Shown here one piece after another: positions 28,555 through 38,177 of a stretch of 64,000 nt of DNA (position 1 is its first letter; every line of letters starts with the position of its first letter). This DNA comes from Candidatus Lustribacter telmatis. Lineage in GTDB: Bacteria > Vulcanimicrobiota > Vulcanimicrobiia > Vulcanimicrobiales > Vulcanimicrobiaceae. The DNA is taken from positions 58,166 to 122,165 of the forward strand of contig PLRU01000093.1 of the NCBI GenBank assembly GCA_003164045.1. The letters are read 5' to 3'. A program made the translations under genes and the position numbers. Below the pieces are notes generated by a model, which was not told the DNA's origin, ran no database searches, and saw only the letters and a list, made by a program, of their open reading frames with translations.

Positions 28555-29429
28555 TTTCGATTAAGCGCCGACTCATGCGTATACGTATAGTTCGAGGCAA
28601 ACGTCAGCCCGAGCGTTATGTCGCCTATTGAATCGAGGTCTGACTCCGAGACGAGACTACCCGTCGAGAGAATTTTCGTACCGTCTTTTATAAGGCCGGC
28701 CGTTGCAGCAGCCTTGAGCATTTGCAATCCGCCGACATAGTTGAAAAAGCCATAGAGCGCTTGCGCCTTCGAATCGCGAACTTTTTGAATGTAGGCTGAA
28801 AAGTCTTGATTCGTAAGAGGAACGCGAGCCTCGCCCAAAATGCTCCCACCTTCGGCTTCGAACGAACGTCGAAACGCCGACCCTGCATCAATACCGGGGC
28901 CGTAATCTTGATACATGAGGTAAGCAGTTTTCATCCCATTCTGATACGCCCATTTTGCGAATGGAACCGTAAGTTGCGCCGTAGTAAAACCGAAGCGCAC
29001 TGTATATGGATTCTTGGCAATGATGCCCGACGTCGCTGCATTGACAATGAAGAACGGCTTCTTTGCTTGTGTCGAAACGTCGGCGATCGCGATAGCATTC
29101 GGAGTTGTCGTGGCGCCGATCAAGATATCGACATTTTCCTGAATAATGAGTTCTTGCGCCATACGGCGCGCGATCTCTGGAGCAATACCTGTGTCGTCGC
29201 GCTTCACGATCAGAATTTTACGTCCGGCTACCCGGTCGCCGTGCAGCGTCATGTACGCCTTTATCGCTGCGTCGAGACCCCGGCCGATATATTCCGGCGC
29301 GCCCGTGTACGAGTAGACAACACCGATTTTTAAAGGCAGCGGCTCGGCGCGAGCATCGCTGTACGCGAGGCACACCATGACGACCGTTAGTGACAAACAG
29401 GCAAAACGGCGCCAGCTAAACCACTGCAT
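28239..29429 (-). CDS. ABC transporter substrate-binding protein (branched-chain amino acid type)
   Basis: LKIGVVYSYTGAPEYIGRGLDAAIKAYM; signal-peptide-like N-terminus; overlaps 3' end of Rieske gene. Confidence 0.88.
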   Translation of the reverse strand: MQWFSWRRFACLSLTVVMVCLAYSDARAEPLPLKIGVVYSYTGAPEYIGRGLDAAIKAYMTLHGDRVAGRKILIVKRDDTGIAPEIARRMAQELIIQENVDILIGATTTPNAIAIADVSTQAKKPFFIVNAATSGIIAKNPYTVRFGFTTAQLTVPFAKWAYQNGMKTAYLMYQDYGPGIDAGSAFRRSFEAEGGSILGEARVPLTNQDFSAYIQKVRDSKAQALYGFFNYVGGLQMLKAAATAGLIKDGTKILSTGSLVSESDLDSIGDITLGLTFASNYTYTHESALNRKFVRAYRKAYGSETEVPVFADVAGFDVMNAIYTIAEKLGGNLDPDKTLALARGMQFESPRGPISIDPATRDIIQNAYIVRVQRQNGHNIGVEIQTIPSVKDPNEH

Positions 29430-30732
29430 GCGTTTCGCCCTTATGCGTTTCGCGCAGCGTCTCAAAATCAGCGATCTCACTCAAAACCGCAACGGCACGA
29501 ACACGATAGAGCGCAGCGTCATATGGTGCTCGTGGTTCGATCCCGTTCTGTAATTCGCGGGCCAAGCGTAAGAGCATCCGCCGAGTCATGATGCCCGCTC
29601 GATCGGAGGCTACGAGATGTTCGCGCGAGCGGTCGACGAGCCGGCCTGGACCATGGCCGAAGGCGCTCGGCATGTTTTCTTGTAGGCACCGATCTTGATC
29701 GTTTACGCCGCGGATCCCCGTGAACGTCTCAGCGCGCTGAACATCGCGCGAAATCTCGTAGTCGTTTTCGCGATTTGCGCGCGGCAAATAGGTGTCGATA
29801 ATCGTGCCGTCCGGCATGCCGTACGACACGCGATCACGCAGCGGAGGAAAGAAGCCGCCCTCCTCGATACTGTCGATCTCATCCTGCGTGAATGGACGAT
29901 CGAGGCGATAGAGGTAATTAAATGTCATGACGTGATGATCGTCAACCGGTACCCAAGCGCGACCGTGAAGCATGTTCGTCCCGGAAATGAGGCTGTAGAA
30001 TGGCAAGAGCCAGTGTGTGGTGCGCCAGTAAAATTGATCTTCGCCAGACGTTCGGCGAGCGCCATAGAAGATGCCGTAGTCTGTTTCGCAGCCCTCCAGC
30101 ACGGGTGCGCCATCCTCTTGAATCGCAACAAGGCCAGGCGTTATGCCGCTAACCGGAACTTTCAGGCCACGGTGCAAGAACGTCAAATGCGAGCTGTCGA
30201 TTTCTCCCTCGAGGCCCTGCGCATAGTTACTCCGTTGCAGCCAACGTGATAAGTGCACGTGTCCCGCCGGTAAGGACGTCCATTCCAATTCCGGAACGAC
30301 AGCCTCAGCGTGTTTTGGGCCGAGGTTTACCCAAATCATGCCACCAACTTCGCGCGTCGGATACGAGGTGATGCCGACTTGCGGCTTCATTTTTTCGGCC
30401 CCCGATTTATCGACGTTCGGGATATCGACGCAGCGGCCGTCGACATCGAACTTCCAACCGTGATAGACGCATCGAAGCCCGCATTCTTCGTTTCGGCCGA
30501 AAAATAGCGGTGCAAGCTTGTGAGAGCAATATGGTTCGACTATACCAATCCTGCCGTCGGAATCGCGAAACGCCAAAAGATCTTCCCCGAGAAGTCGCAG
30601 CCGTAGCGGGGGTCCGTCGCTCACAACTTCAGATGAAAGTGCGGCAGGAAGCCAAAAGCGACGGAACAGCTCACCCATCGCGGTGCCCGGCCCGGTTTGC
30701 GCTAATAGCGCGTTGTCATCGTTAGAAAGCAT
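29416..30732 (-). CDS. Rieske non-heme iron aromatic ring-hydroxylating oxygenase alpha subunit
   Basis: CSHKLAPLFFGRNEECGLRCVYHGWKFDVDG Rieske CxH..CxxH. Confidence 0.92.
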   Translation of the reverse strand: MLSNDDNALLAQTGPGTAMGELFRRFWLPAALSSEVVSDGPPLRLRLLGEDLLAFRDSDGRIGIVEPYCSHKLAPLFFGRNEECGLRCVYHGWKFDVDGRCVDIPNVDKSGAEKMKPQVGITSYPTREVGGMIWVNLGPKHAEAVVPELEWTSLPAGHVHLSRWLQRSNYAQGLEGEIDSSHLTFLHRGLKVPVSGITPGLVAIQEDGAPVLEGCETDYGIFYGARRTSGEDQFYWRTTHWLLPFYSLISGTNMLHGRAWVPVDDHHVMTFNYLYRLDRPFTQDEIDSIEEGGFFPPLRDRVSYGMPDGTIIDTYLPRANRENDYEISRDVQRAETFTGIRGVNDQDRCLQENMPSAFGHGPGRLVDRSREHLVASDRAGIMTRRMLLRLARELQNGIEPRAPYDAALYRVRAVAVLSEIADFETLRETHKGETHAVV

Positions 30733-30864
30733 GATTTCTCCAACGCGTTGAACAGAGAAAACGCGTATGCCATGGAAGTATCAGATGCCCGACCAGTTCC
30801 GTCAAGGCTATTCGCACGCAGAGAACTGTTTTTCTTCAACGTGGAAACTTTTAGGGAGTGAGCA

Positions 30865-31665
30865 TTGAGTCGAGCTGTAGCGGAAGAACCGTATCCGGTC
30901 CGATCGCTTGCAAAGGGCCTGGAGATATTACTCCTCTTCAAGAGCCCGGACCATCCGGTTCGCATCACGCAAGCGAGTCAGACACTCGGCATTTCTCCAT
31001 CGACAACACACCGATTATTATCAATGCTGCGTTCACGTGGATTTGCGCGACAAGATCCGAAAACGCACGCTTACTATGCAGGGCCAGCATTACTCGGTCT
31101 TGCTCAGTCTCTTCTTGAAGAGGGTGCGCTCTGCCGCGCCGCGCAGCTAGAATTGGAAACACTGGCGACACGTAGCCGCGAAACAGTCGTGCTAGCGGTG
31201 CTTCGCGGGAGCGAAGCGCACGTTATCGTCTCAGTAGAGAGTCCTGAAGCGCTACGCGTCGCACCGCTGCCGTGGCGATTCGGTGTTCCGGCGTACGCAA
31301 CTGCGGCCGGCAAAGCGTTGCTTGCCGAGTTGTCCCGATTACAAGTCCGTCGACTCTACTCAAAACCGAAGTTAGATGTACGGACTGTGCATACCATCGC
31401 CAAGCGCAGCGAGCTGGAGCGCGAACTCATAGAAGTTCGCAACTGCGGCTACGCGACGAGCTTTGGTGAAACAAATCTTAACGTCAATTCCGTTTCACTA
31501 ATAATCCGCGGATCAAAAGGGGAAGTGTACGGAGCACTCGGGTTACTGTGTCCGTCGCAACGCTTGCCGCGGGAGCGGGTCGTCGGCATGTTAGACGTTC
31601 TGAGGCGAAGCGCGGGCGTCATCGCGCGCCGCCTCGAGGCGTCGCTCTTTACCAACATCGACTAG
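30865..31665 (+). CDS. IclR-family transcriptional regulator
   Basis: QTLGISPSTTHRLLSMLRSRGFARQD HTH, IclR effector domain. Confidence 0.9.
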   Translation: MSRAVAEEPYPVRSLAKGLEILLLFKSPDHPVRITQASQTLGISPSTTHRLLSMLRSRGFARQDPKTHAYYAGPALLGLAQSLLEEGALCRAAQLELETLATRSRETVVLAVLRGSEAHVIVSVESPEALRVAPLPWRFGVPAYATAAGKALLAELSRLQVRRLYSKPKLDVRTVHTIAKRSELERELIEVRNCGYATSFGETNLNVNSVSLIIRGSKGEVYGALGLLCPSQRLPRERVVGMLDVLRRSAGVIARRLEASLFTNID

Positions 31666-31816
31666 CGGCGACGATGTCACCGGACGGCATCGCGTGACCT
31701 CACGGTCAGCAGGGCGACGTTTATCGGATCCAGGCGGCGTCGCGCGTGAGAGGTCTGCAAGATGGCGTTCGGCCCTGGCGCGTTTCGGCACGGTCATCGA
31801 CGAAAAGAAGCCTAGC

Positions 31817-32656
31817 ATGAGCGGCACTACGACCGGACCAGCTTGTGGCATGCGATCGGACGGCGGCCGCGAACGAGACGGCAGGGAATGGGCAATCGTC
31901 CCCGCACCCGATACCGCAGTGACGCATCAGACTCAGAGCGCCGGAATCCAGTCTGTCGAGGTCGGCGTTTCAGTGCTGCACGCGCTCGCCCATTTCGGGC
32001 GGCCGGCGACGCTGGGCCAAATCGCCTCTCAGGCCAACATGCAGCCGAGTAAAATCCACCGTTATCTGTCAAGTTTCGTTCGCACCGGTTTCGCGCAGCA
32101 GACCGAGAGCGGCGAGTATGAATTGGGACCGGCGTTGCGCCGCTTGGGCTTTCTCGCCATCCGGCAGAGCGATCCGTATCGCATCGTTGCCGAGCGAACC
32201 GCCCGGCTTCGCGAGGCCAATGGTCACACGGTATTCCTTGCCGTTTGGGGCGACGCCGGCGTCACGATTGTACGCTGGCTAAACGGCGTCGATGCACCAA
32301 TGATCAGCTTCCGACTCGGTTCCACGTTGCCACTGCAACGCTCCGCGACCGGCAGACTCTATCTCGTCTACCTGCCAAAAAAAGTCACCGCGCAATTGCT
32401 CCAGCGCGAGCCTCCATTATCGAACCTCTCAGCGAAACTTGAAGAGATCCGCAGTTCCGGCTTTTCCACGTCGGTCGATGAGATTCTGCCGGGCGTGCGC
32501 GCCTTCGCTGCCCCGATTTTCGGCGCTGAAGGCGACTTGTTCGCATCCGTTACGGTGCTCGAGACAGGCAGCGCGGGGAGGTCTGACTCGGAAATCGTCA
32601 GGGACCTGCTTGTCGCCACGGCTGAAGCATCCGCCGACGTCGGGCATAACAGCTAA
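31817..32656 (+). CDS. IclR-family transcriptional regulator (second copy)
   Basis: QIASQANMQPSKIHRYLSSFVRTGFAQQ, IclR effector domain; start uncertain. Confidence 0.87.
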   Translation: MSGTTTGPACGMRSDGGRERDGREWAIVPAPDTAVTHQTQSAGIQSVEVGVSVLHALAHFGRPATLGQIASQANMQPSKIHRYLSSFVRTGFAQQTESGEYELGPALRRLGFLAIRQSDPYRIVAERTARLREANGHTVFLAVWGDAGVTIVRWLNGVDAPMISFRLGSTLPLQRSATGRLYLVYLPKKVTAQLLQREPPLSNLSAKLEEIRSSGFSTSVDEILPGVRAFAAPIFGAEGDLFASVTVLETGSAGRSDSEIVRDLLVATAEASADVGHNS

Positions 32657-32659
32657 GAC

Positions 32660-32727
32660 TTGCCACGGCGTGGATAAAAGAGTAGAATTGCGTTCACTAT
32701 AGGTGAACGTATTTACTTTACGTGAAT
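32660..32727 (+). promoter_or_regulatory. promoter TTGCCA-17-TAGAAT with tandem 17-bp palindromic operators
   Basis: GTTCAC-TATAG-GTGAAC (32692-32708) and ATTTAC-TTTAC-GTGAAT (32711-32727). Confidence 0.65.
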
Positions 32728-33922
32728 GGATGGGAAGACGGTGAATTTGCTCAGCACCGCGCTCAAAATTGCCCTCGGAGTCCTACTGGCATTGACGTCC
32801 ACCGTCGCGCGGACCAATGCCGCGCCGTCGGCACCGCTCACGATCGACGTGGTCTTGTCGATGACGGGCGCGGGTGCAACTCTCGGAAAGGACGAGTCGC
32901 TAGCATTTGCGATTTTCGAAAAGACGAGCAACGCTAAGGGCGGCATCAACGGGCAGCCGGTGCACTTCGAGATCCATGACGACGCAACGAATCCGCAGGT
33001 TGCCGTTCAACTCGCAAGCGCGATTCTCGCGCGAGCGCCGGCGGTGTTCATGGGCTCATCGTTGGCAGCGAGTTGCGCTGCAATGGCGGCGCTCGTACCG
33101 CAGGGCCCGGTGCAGTTCTGCCTCTCTCCCGCCTTCGAGCCCAAGAATGGAGCGTACACGTTCGGTGCCGGCGGTTCGGTCGGGTACCTGCTTCCCGCGT
33201 CGTTCAACTACATCCGCAACGGAGGCTATACGCGCGTTGCGAGTATCGCCACGAGCGACGCCTCCGGGGTTTCGGGTGAGCGCAGCATGGACGATGCGAT
33301 CGCGCTTCCTGAGAACCGCAACATCAAACTTGTCGCACGGGAACACTTCGCCGTTGGCGATATCAGCGTGGCGGCGCAGATCGCGCGTATAGCCGCCTCC
33401 GGTGCGCAGTTAGTTTTTGCCTTTACGACTGGATCGGCACTCGGGACTGCGCTTCATGGTTTGAACGATGCTGGAATGAATCTGCCAGTATTTGCTACTA
33501 CGAGCGCAATGAACGTCCAGCAGCTCGCGAGTTACGCAAGTTTCATACCAAAGGAACTTCTTTTTGCGAGCAATGTGTTCATTGCGCCGGCACGGGGCGG
33601 AATCTTACGGCCGGTGCAGCAAGAATTCGGCGAAGCCTTTAAAGCGGCGGGGACCCCACCGTCACCGCTCCACTCGTACAGCTGGGACGCTGCGCTCATC
33701 GTTGTCTCAGGCTTGCGTCGCCTTGGCACGAACGCGACTGCTTCGCAATTACGCGCCTATATCGAGCAACTTCACGACTTTCCGGGCGTCAACGGCATCT
33801 ACGACTTCCGCATTGGCGATCAGCACGGCCTTACCGCCTCGTCGGTCGTGGTGTCGCGCTGGGACCCCAAGCTGGCGTATTGGATTCCGGTGAGCGACGG
33901 CGGCGGGGCGCCGCTTCGATGA
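32726..33922 (+). CDS. ABC transporter substrate-binding protein
   Basis: signal peptide, IDVVLSMTGAGATLGKDESLAFAIFEKTSNAKGGINGQPVHFEIHDDATNPQVAVQLA; GVNGIYDFRIGDQHGL. Confidence 0.87.
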   Translation: MDGKTVNLLSTALKIALGVLLALTSTVARTNAAPSAPLTIDVVLSMTGAGATLGKDESLAFAIFEKTSNAKGGINGQPVHFEIHDDATNPQVAVQLASAILARAPAVFMGSSLAASCAAMAALVPQGPVQFCLSPAFEPKNGAYTFGAGGSVGYLLPASFNYIRNGGYTRVASIATSDASGVSGERSMDDAIALPENRNIKLVAREHFAVGDISVAAQIARIAASGAQLVFAFTTGSALGTALHGLNDAGMNLPVFATTSAMNVQQLASYASFIPKELLFASNVFIAPARGGILRPVQQEFGEAFKAAGTPPSPLHSYSWDAALIVVSGLRRLGTNATASQLRAYIEQLHDFPGVNGIYDFRIGDQHGLTASSVVVSRWDPKLAYWIPVSDGGGAPLR

Positions 33923-35088
33923 GAGCGCTCGTTTCGATTGTCGCCGCACTGCTGCTTATAGCAATCGTTTGCGAACGCACAGCTGACGCCGAGGGACCGC
34001 TTATCATCAACGTCGTCTTGCCGATGACGGGACCTGCCGCTTTCTTCGGAAAGACCGAAGCGGAAGCGCTCGCGGTCTACGAACGGTGGATCGACCGGTC
34101 GGGTGGCGTTCGTAAGCGCGCGATCCACTTCGTCGTCGCCGACAGCCAAAGCAGTCCGCAAGTAGCGGTGCAGCTGGTGAATGGCCTCTTAGGAAGCCGC
34201 CCGTCGATCATAATGGGTTTCGCGACAAGCGCTGAAGCCGGCGCGGTCGCCCCACTCGTTCCGAACGGTCCGGTCATCTACTCCTTTTCGCCGGTGGTGC
34301 AGCCAGCGCCCGGCAGTTACGTGTTCGCAAGCTCGGTCTCGGCCGGCTATCTGATTCCGGTAGCTATTCGCTATGCCCGGGACCGCGGATATCATCGCAT
34401 CGCCTTGATCGACTCCACCGATGCGACGGGACAAGAATCAGACCGTATCGTTCTGCAGGCGATGGCCTTGCCGGAAAATCAAAGCCTTAGCCTGGTCGCG
34501 CACGAGCGCTTCAACCCGTCGGATGTGAGCGTCGCGGCGCAAATCGCCCGTATGCAAGCCGCCGCTCCAGACCTCGTGATTACGTTCGCCAACGGCAGCG
34601 CCTTTGCAACCGTGATGCGCGGGCTCCTCAACGGCGGCCTCAATGTTCCGGTTGAAGCATCGGCAGCGAACATGAACTACGACCAACTCGCGCAACTCAA
34701 TGACGTCTTGCCCAAGGACTTGCTCTTCAACGGGTTCCGTTATCAGGAATCAGGCAACGTGCAAGGCCCTCTCCGTCAGAAGATTGATGACTTCTATGCT
34801 GCCTTTCGTGCGGCCGGCATTCGTCCGTCACCGCTGCACCTTTTCGCCTGGGATCCCGCCGATGTCGTGGTTTACGCGCTTCGCCAGCTGGGACCTGACG
34901 CCACGGCCACCCAGTTGCACGATTTTCTCGAGACGCTCCATGGGTTCGTCGGACTCAATGGGGTCTACGACTTCCGCAGTGGCAACCAGCATGGGCTGAG
35001 CGACTCCGCCGTCATCATGGTGCGCTGGAACCCAAAGACGACCCAATTCGAGCAAGTTTCTGATCCGGGCGGTCGCGCAAAACGCTAA
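33919..35088 (+). CDS. ABC transporter substrate-binding protein (tandem paralogue)
   Basis: ATGA overlap with previous; same family, GLNGVYDFRSGNQHGL. Confidence 0.87.
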   Translation: MRALVSIVAALLLIAIVCERTADAEGPLIINVVLPMTGPAAFFGKTEAEALAVYERWIDRSGGVRKRAIHFVVADSQSSPQVAVQLVNGLLGSRPSIIMGFATSAEAGAVAPLVPNGPVIYSFSPVVQPAPGSYVFASSVSAGYLIPVAIRYARDRGYHRIALIDSTDATGQESDRIVLQAMALPENQSLSLVAHERFNPSDVSVAAQIARMQAAAPDLVITFANGSAFATVMRGLLNGGLNVPVEASAANMNYDQLAQLNDVLPKDLLFNGFRYQESGNVQGPLRQKIDDFYAAFRAAGIRPSPLHLFAWDPADVVVYALRQLGPDATATQLHDFLETLHGFVGLNGVYDFRSGNQHGLSDSAVIMVRWNPKTTQFEQVSDPGGRAKR

Positions 35089-35121
35089 TGCGCCGAAATC
35101 TACCTAGCGAAGGAGCACCAG

Positions 35122-36285
35122 ATGCAATCAACTGAACGCCCGGCTCGAATCGCCGCGAATGCGCATCACGGCGCCGATCTCTCCCACACCGGCCCCGATA
35201 CACCGGCCGGGCGCTACTATCGGCGTTTTTGGGTGCCGGTTGCGGAGCTTGAGAGCATCAAGCCCGGTCGCGGAAAATCTGTGGTCGTTATGGGCGAGCG
35301 CGTCACCGTCTATCGTGGTGAGTCCGGGGTGCCGCATGTCATTGCGAACCTCTGCGCGCATCGCGGGACGCGCTTGTCTACCGGCTGGATAGAGGGCGAA
35401 TGCATCCGCTGCGTCTACCACGGGTGGCTGTACGATGCGCAGGGACAGTGCGTCGAGCAGCCCGGCGAAACAGCGGGCTTCGCTGACAAAATTCGCGTCC
35501 GCAGTTACCCGACGCAATCGTGGGTTGGCCTGATATTCGCTTATTTCGGCGAGGATGAGCCGCCTCCGCTTCCGCAGCCGGGCGAATGGCAGAAAGCGAG
35601 TCTCGTCGAGAACCGAAACTACCTGCGCCAAAGCAACTATCTGAATTCGCGCGAGAACGGGTCGGATTGGCTCCACGTGCGCTTCACGCATCGCCGATCA
35701 GCCTTCACAGACGCTGGCTTCAACCGCGAAATCCCCGAGTACGATGCTGTCGAAACTGACTACGGTATCCGCGGTTACACACGCTTCAGCGACGGGAAGT
35801 ACAACGTGCATCACATTCTGCTGCCATTCATGTCGTACAATATTATTTTCGATGACGTCGCCGGTTGGGTGAAGCAACTAGGTTGGCGGATACCCATCGA
35901 CGACGAAAACACACAGAACTACACTGTGCGTCTGATCGAAAAATCGGGACCTGATCTCGACCGTTACTTAGAAGATCGACAGAGGTATCGCGACGCTGCC
36001 AAAGACCTACCGCCGGCCCAATTTTATGTCGATGCTTGCTTGAACGGCGAGATGCATGTCGATGAAGTGCCGCTACATCATCCGCAACTTGTAAACATTC
36101 AAGATGCGGTCGTGTTGAACGCCCAGCCCGCACTACACGACCGGGACGACCGGCTGGGTCGATCGGACGTCGAGGTGATTCTTCTGCGCAAACTCTTAGC
36201 GCGCGAGATACAGGCCAATGAATTGAATCAGCCTGTAAAGAGCTGGCAGTGGACGGAAGAACAGGTTGTCGAAACGGGCATTTAG
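35122..36285 (+). CDS. Rieske oxygenase alpha subunit (vanillate O-demethylase-like)
   Basis: CAHRGTRLSTGWIEGECIRCVYHGWLYD. Confidence 0.9.
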   Translation: MQSTERPARIAANAHHGADLSHTGPDTPAGRYYRRFWVPVAELESIKPGRGKSVVVMGERVTVYRGESGVPHVIANLCAHRGTRLSTGWIEGECIRCVYHGWLYDAQGQCVEQPGETAGFADKIRVRSYPTQSWVGLIFAYFGEDEPPPLPQPGEWQKASLVENRNYLRQSNYLNSRENGSDWLHVRFTHRRSAFTDAGFNREIPEYDAVETDYGIRGYTRFSDGKYNVHHILLPFMSYNIIFDDVAGWVKQLGWRIPIDDENTQNYTVRLIEKSGPDLDRYLEDRQRYRDAAKDLPPAQFYVDACLNGEMHVDEVPLHHPQLVNIQDAVVLNAQPALHDRDDRLGRSDVEVILLRKLLAREIQANELNQPVKSWQWTEEQVVETGI

Positions 36286-36623
36286 CGTAATCAGAGGCCT
36301 GCCCGCGCGCTTCGCTTAGGTAAAATATGGCGCGTTCGTCCGACGGGCACTGGCCAACGGTGCGTGCGGGACGAGTCCGAATCAGCTTTGTCGCGCTCCA
36401 AGGGGCGACCACGTTGGTGTTGCGGCCGCCGGTATCGCGGACGGAAGTTACGCACCCGCACGATCGAGACGGGCGAAAACAACTCGAAAAACTTGTCCTC
36501 ATCAAACGCAAATGCACGCTGAATATGCGAGTGTCGGGCTATCCTCGAGCGTCCGCGCCTTAGCCGCGTGACGGCGAGCCGCTTGAGCGCATCGCCTGTA
36601 AAGCCGTGAGGAGGTCCACTAAA

Positions 36624-36767
36624 ATGTCTACTTCGCCCCCGCAACAGGCCGCATTAACTGGCATCCCAGAAGCCGGTCCCAGGACAGACTTGGTCTATTT
36701 TGTGGAGGGCTCGCAGTCATCCGCATGCGAGTATAACGGGTTCGACTCCCGTTGGGGCTACCAATAA
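36624..36767 (+). CDS. small ORF with perfect SD (47 aa) whose 3' end coincides with a tRNA-like 3' end
   Basis: AGGAGGT-N8-ATG; MSTSPPQQAALTGIPEAGPRTDLVYFVEGSQSSACEYNGFDSRWGYQ. Confidence 0.35.
   Translation: MSTSPPQQAALTGIPEAGPRTDLVYFVEGSQSSACEYNGFDSRWGYQ
36736..36763 (+). other. tRNA 3'-end-like segment (T-arm, 3' acceptor strand, CCA) without recognisable 5' half
   Basis: ACGGG-TTCGACT-CCCGT T-arm, TGGGGCT acceptor strand, A discriminator, CCA; no AGCCCCA-like 5' strand upstream. Confidence 0.6.
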
Positions 36768-36790
36768 AACTTCGCTACGGCGGGGTTTTT
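36766..36790 (+). terminator. intrinsic terminator
   Basis: AAAACTTCGC-TACG-GCGGGGTTTT hairpin (10 pairs including 2 G.U) followed by T-tract. Confidence 0.75.
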
Positions 36791-36971
36791 TCTGTGTCCA
36801 TGGCGGAAATGGTCACAATTCTCGTCATAACGTCTCTGCTGTCCGGCTTTTGAGTCGCCAGCCCAGACGCGTAAACGACGCCAAGAGTGTTCATGCGAGC
36901 TTGGCTCGTCGCGAGACGACGTGCTCGTGCATATACATTTCCAGCTCGTCGGCGAACACAGCCGCCTGGAC

Positions 36972-38162
36972 TCATGCCGGCATTATTTCCAAGGTAAGCG
37001 GGAGGCGGGCGAACCCTCGCAAGGAGTTGTTGATGGCGCGCTCAGGTGCGGTAACGGAAAAACGCTTGACTCGCCTCGCAAGTGACAACAGCAGGGTTCC
37101 AATTTCGAGGCGGGCCAGCGGCATTCCCAAACAAACGTGCGCGCCATGTCCAAACGCTAGCTGATCGCTCGCGTCGCGTTTGATGTCAAATCGCTCCGGA
37201 GCGTCCCAATGCCGCTCGTCGCGATTAGCCGACCCATACATGATGAGGACACGGGAGTCGGCCGGCACGACGGTATCGCCGACCATCACATCTTCCGTGA
37301 CGTAACGTGTAAAAAACTGGACCGGAGCCTCGATGCGTAACACTTCCTGCACGGCGTTCGGTATGAGCGCCGGATCATCGCGGATTGCGTCCCACTGATC
37401 GGGATGCTTCGCAAAAAGCCACAAAGCGCTTGTCGTCGCATTGATCGTCGTGTCCAAGCTCGGGCCGACGTAGTTGGACATCTCGCGAGCGCATCGCTCG
37501 AGTGGTATCTCGCCCCGCTCGCCGGCCTCATAGAGCTGTGCACCCCAGCTACCCGGCGCCAGCTTTCCGGGCACCGCCGTGGTCCGCATGTACTCCATCA
37601 TTTCCATGCGCAGAGCCGTTCCAGCCCGCGATCGCTCATTGTCAGGTCCGCCGGCGTTGAAGCCGGCGGCGCCCCATTCAAGCATGCGTTCACGGCCCTG
37701 TTCGGGCAGGCCGACGAGCGTTCGAACGACGGCAAGCGGCAAGTGCCAAGCGAGGTCTCGAACTCCGTCGAACTGGCCGAGCGCGGCGACTCGCGAAGCG
37801 ACGGCCTCCGCCTCAACGGTTATCGTGTCGCGGAGTTGGCTCATCGCCTGAGTGCCTAACGGCCGGCCGATGATTTTTCGCAAAGCAACGTGCTCCGGTC
37901 CATCGCTCGTCAGGAGTGAGCCGCGATTCAGCTCGTTGCTGCGCTCATTCATGCCGACGCCGTGTGCGGATGAAAACACGCGCCAATTTCGCAGCGCGCT
38001 GCGCACGTCGTCGAAGCGAGGAAGCGCCAACACGCCATACTGTTTCAACGCCACGACTGGTGCCAAATCTCGCAGCACGCGATAGTTGTCAAAGGGATCC
38101 AATAAGGAGCTCTCCGACCAAAGATCGATCCCGGACTCAGCCAGCTTGGTATTTACCATCAC
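36972..38162 (-). CDS. cytochrome P450
   Basis: FGHGAHVCLGMPLARLE heme-binding motif, ExxR region. Confidence 0.94.
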   Translation of the reverse strand: MMVNTKLAESGIDLWSESSLLDPFDNYRVLRDLAPVVALKQYGVLALPRFDDVRSALRNWRVFSSAHGVGMNERSNELNRGSLLTSDGPEHVALRKIIGRPLGTQAMSQLRDTITVEAEAVASRVAALGQFDGVRDLAWHLPLAVVRTLVGLPEQGRERMLEWGAAGFNAGGPDNERSRAGTALRMEMMEYMRTTAVPGKLAPGSWGAQLYEAGERGEIPLERCAREMSNYVGPSLDTTINATTSALWLFAKHPDQWDAIRDDPALIPNAVQEVLRIEAPVQFFTRYVTEDVMVGDTVVPADSRVLIMYGSANRDERHWDAPERFDIKRDASDQLAFGHGAHVCLGMPLARLEIGTLLLSLARRVKRFSVTAPERAINNSLRGFARLPLTLEIMPA

Positions 38163-38177
38163 ACGTGTCGTCCGGGC

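Noticed and set aside
36624-36767. RiPP precursor modified by the neighbouring P450 (aromatic-rich C-terminus YNGFDSRWGYQ)
   Set aside because: The apparent core is encoded by a tRNA T-arm/acceptor-like sequence and the P450 is convergent and in an operon with an SBP and a methyltransferase; tRNA remnant is the simpler reading.
36700-37164. 154-aa plus ORF containing GSTPVGATNKTSLR
   Set aside because: Spurious frame typical of reading through a tRNA 3' end, largely antisense to the P450 3' end.
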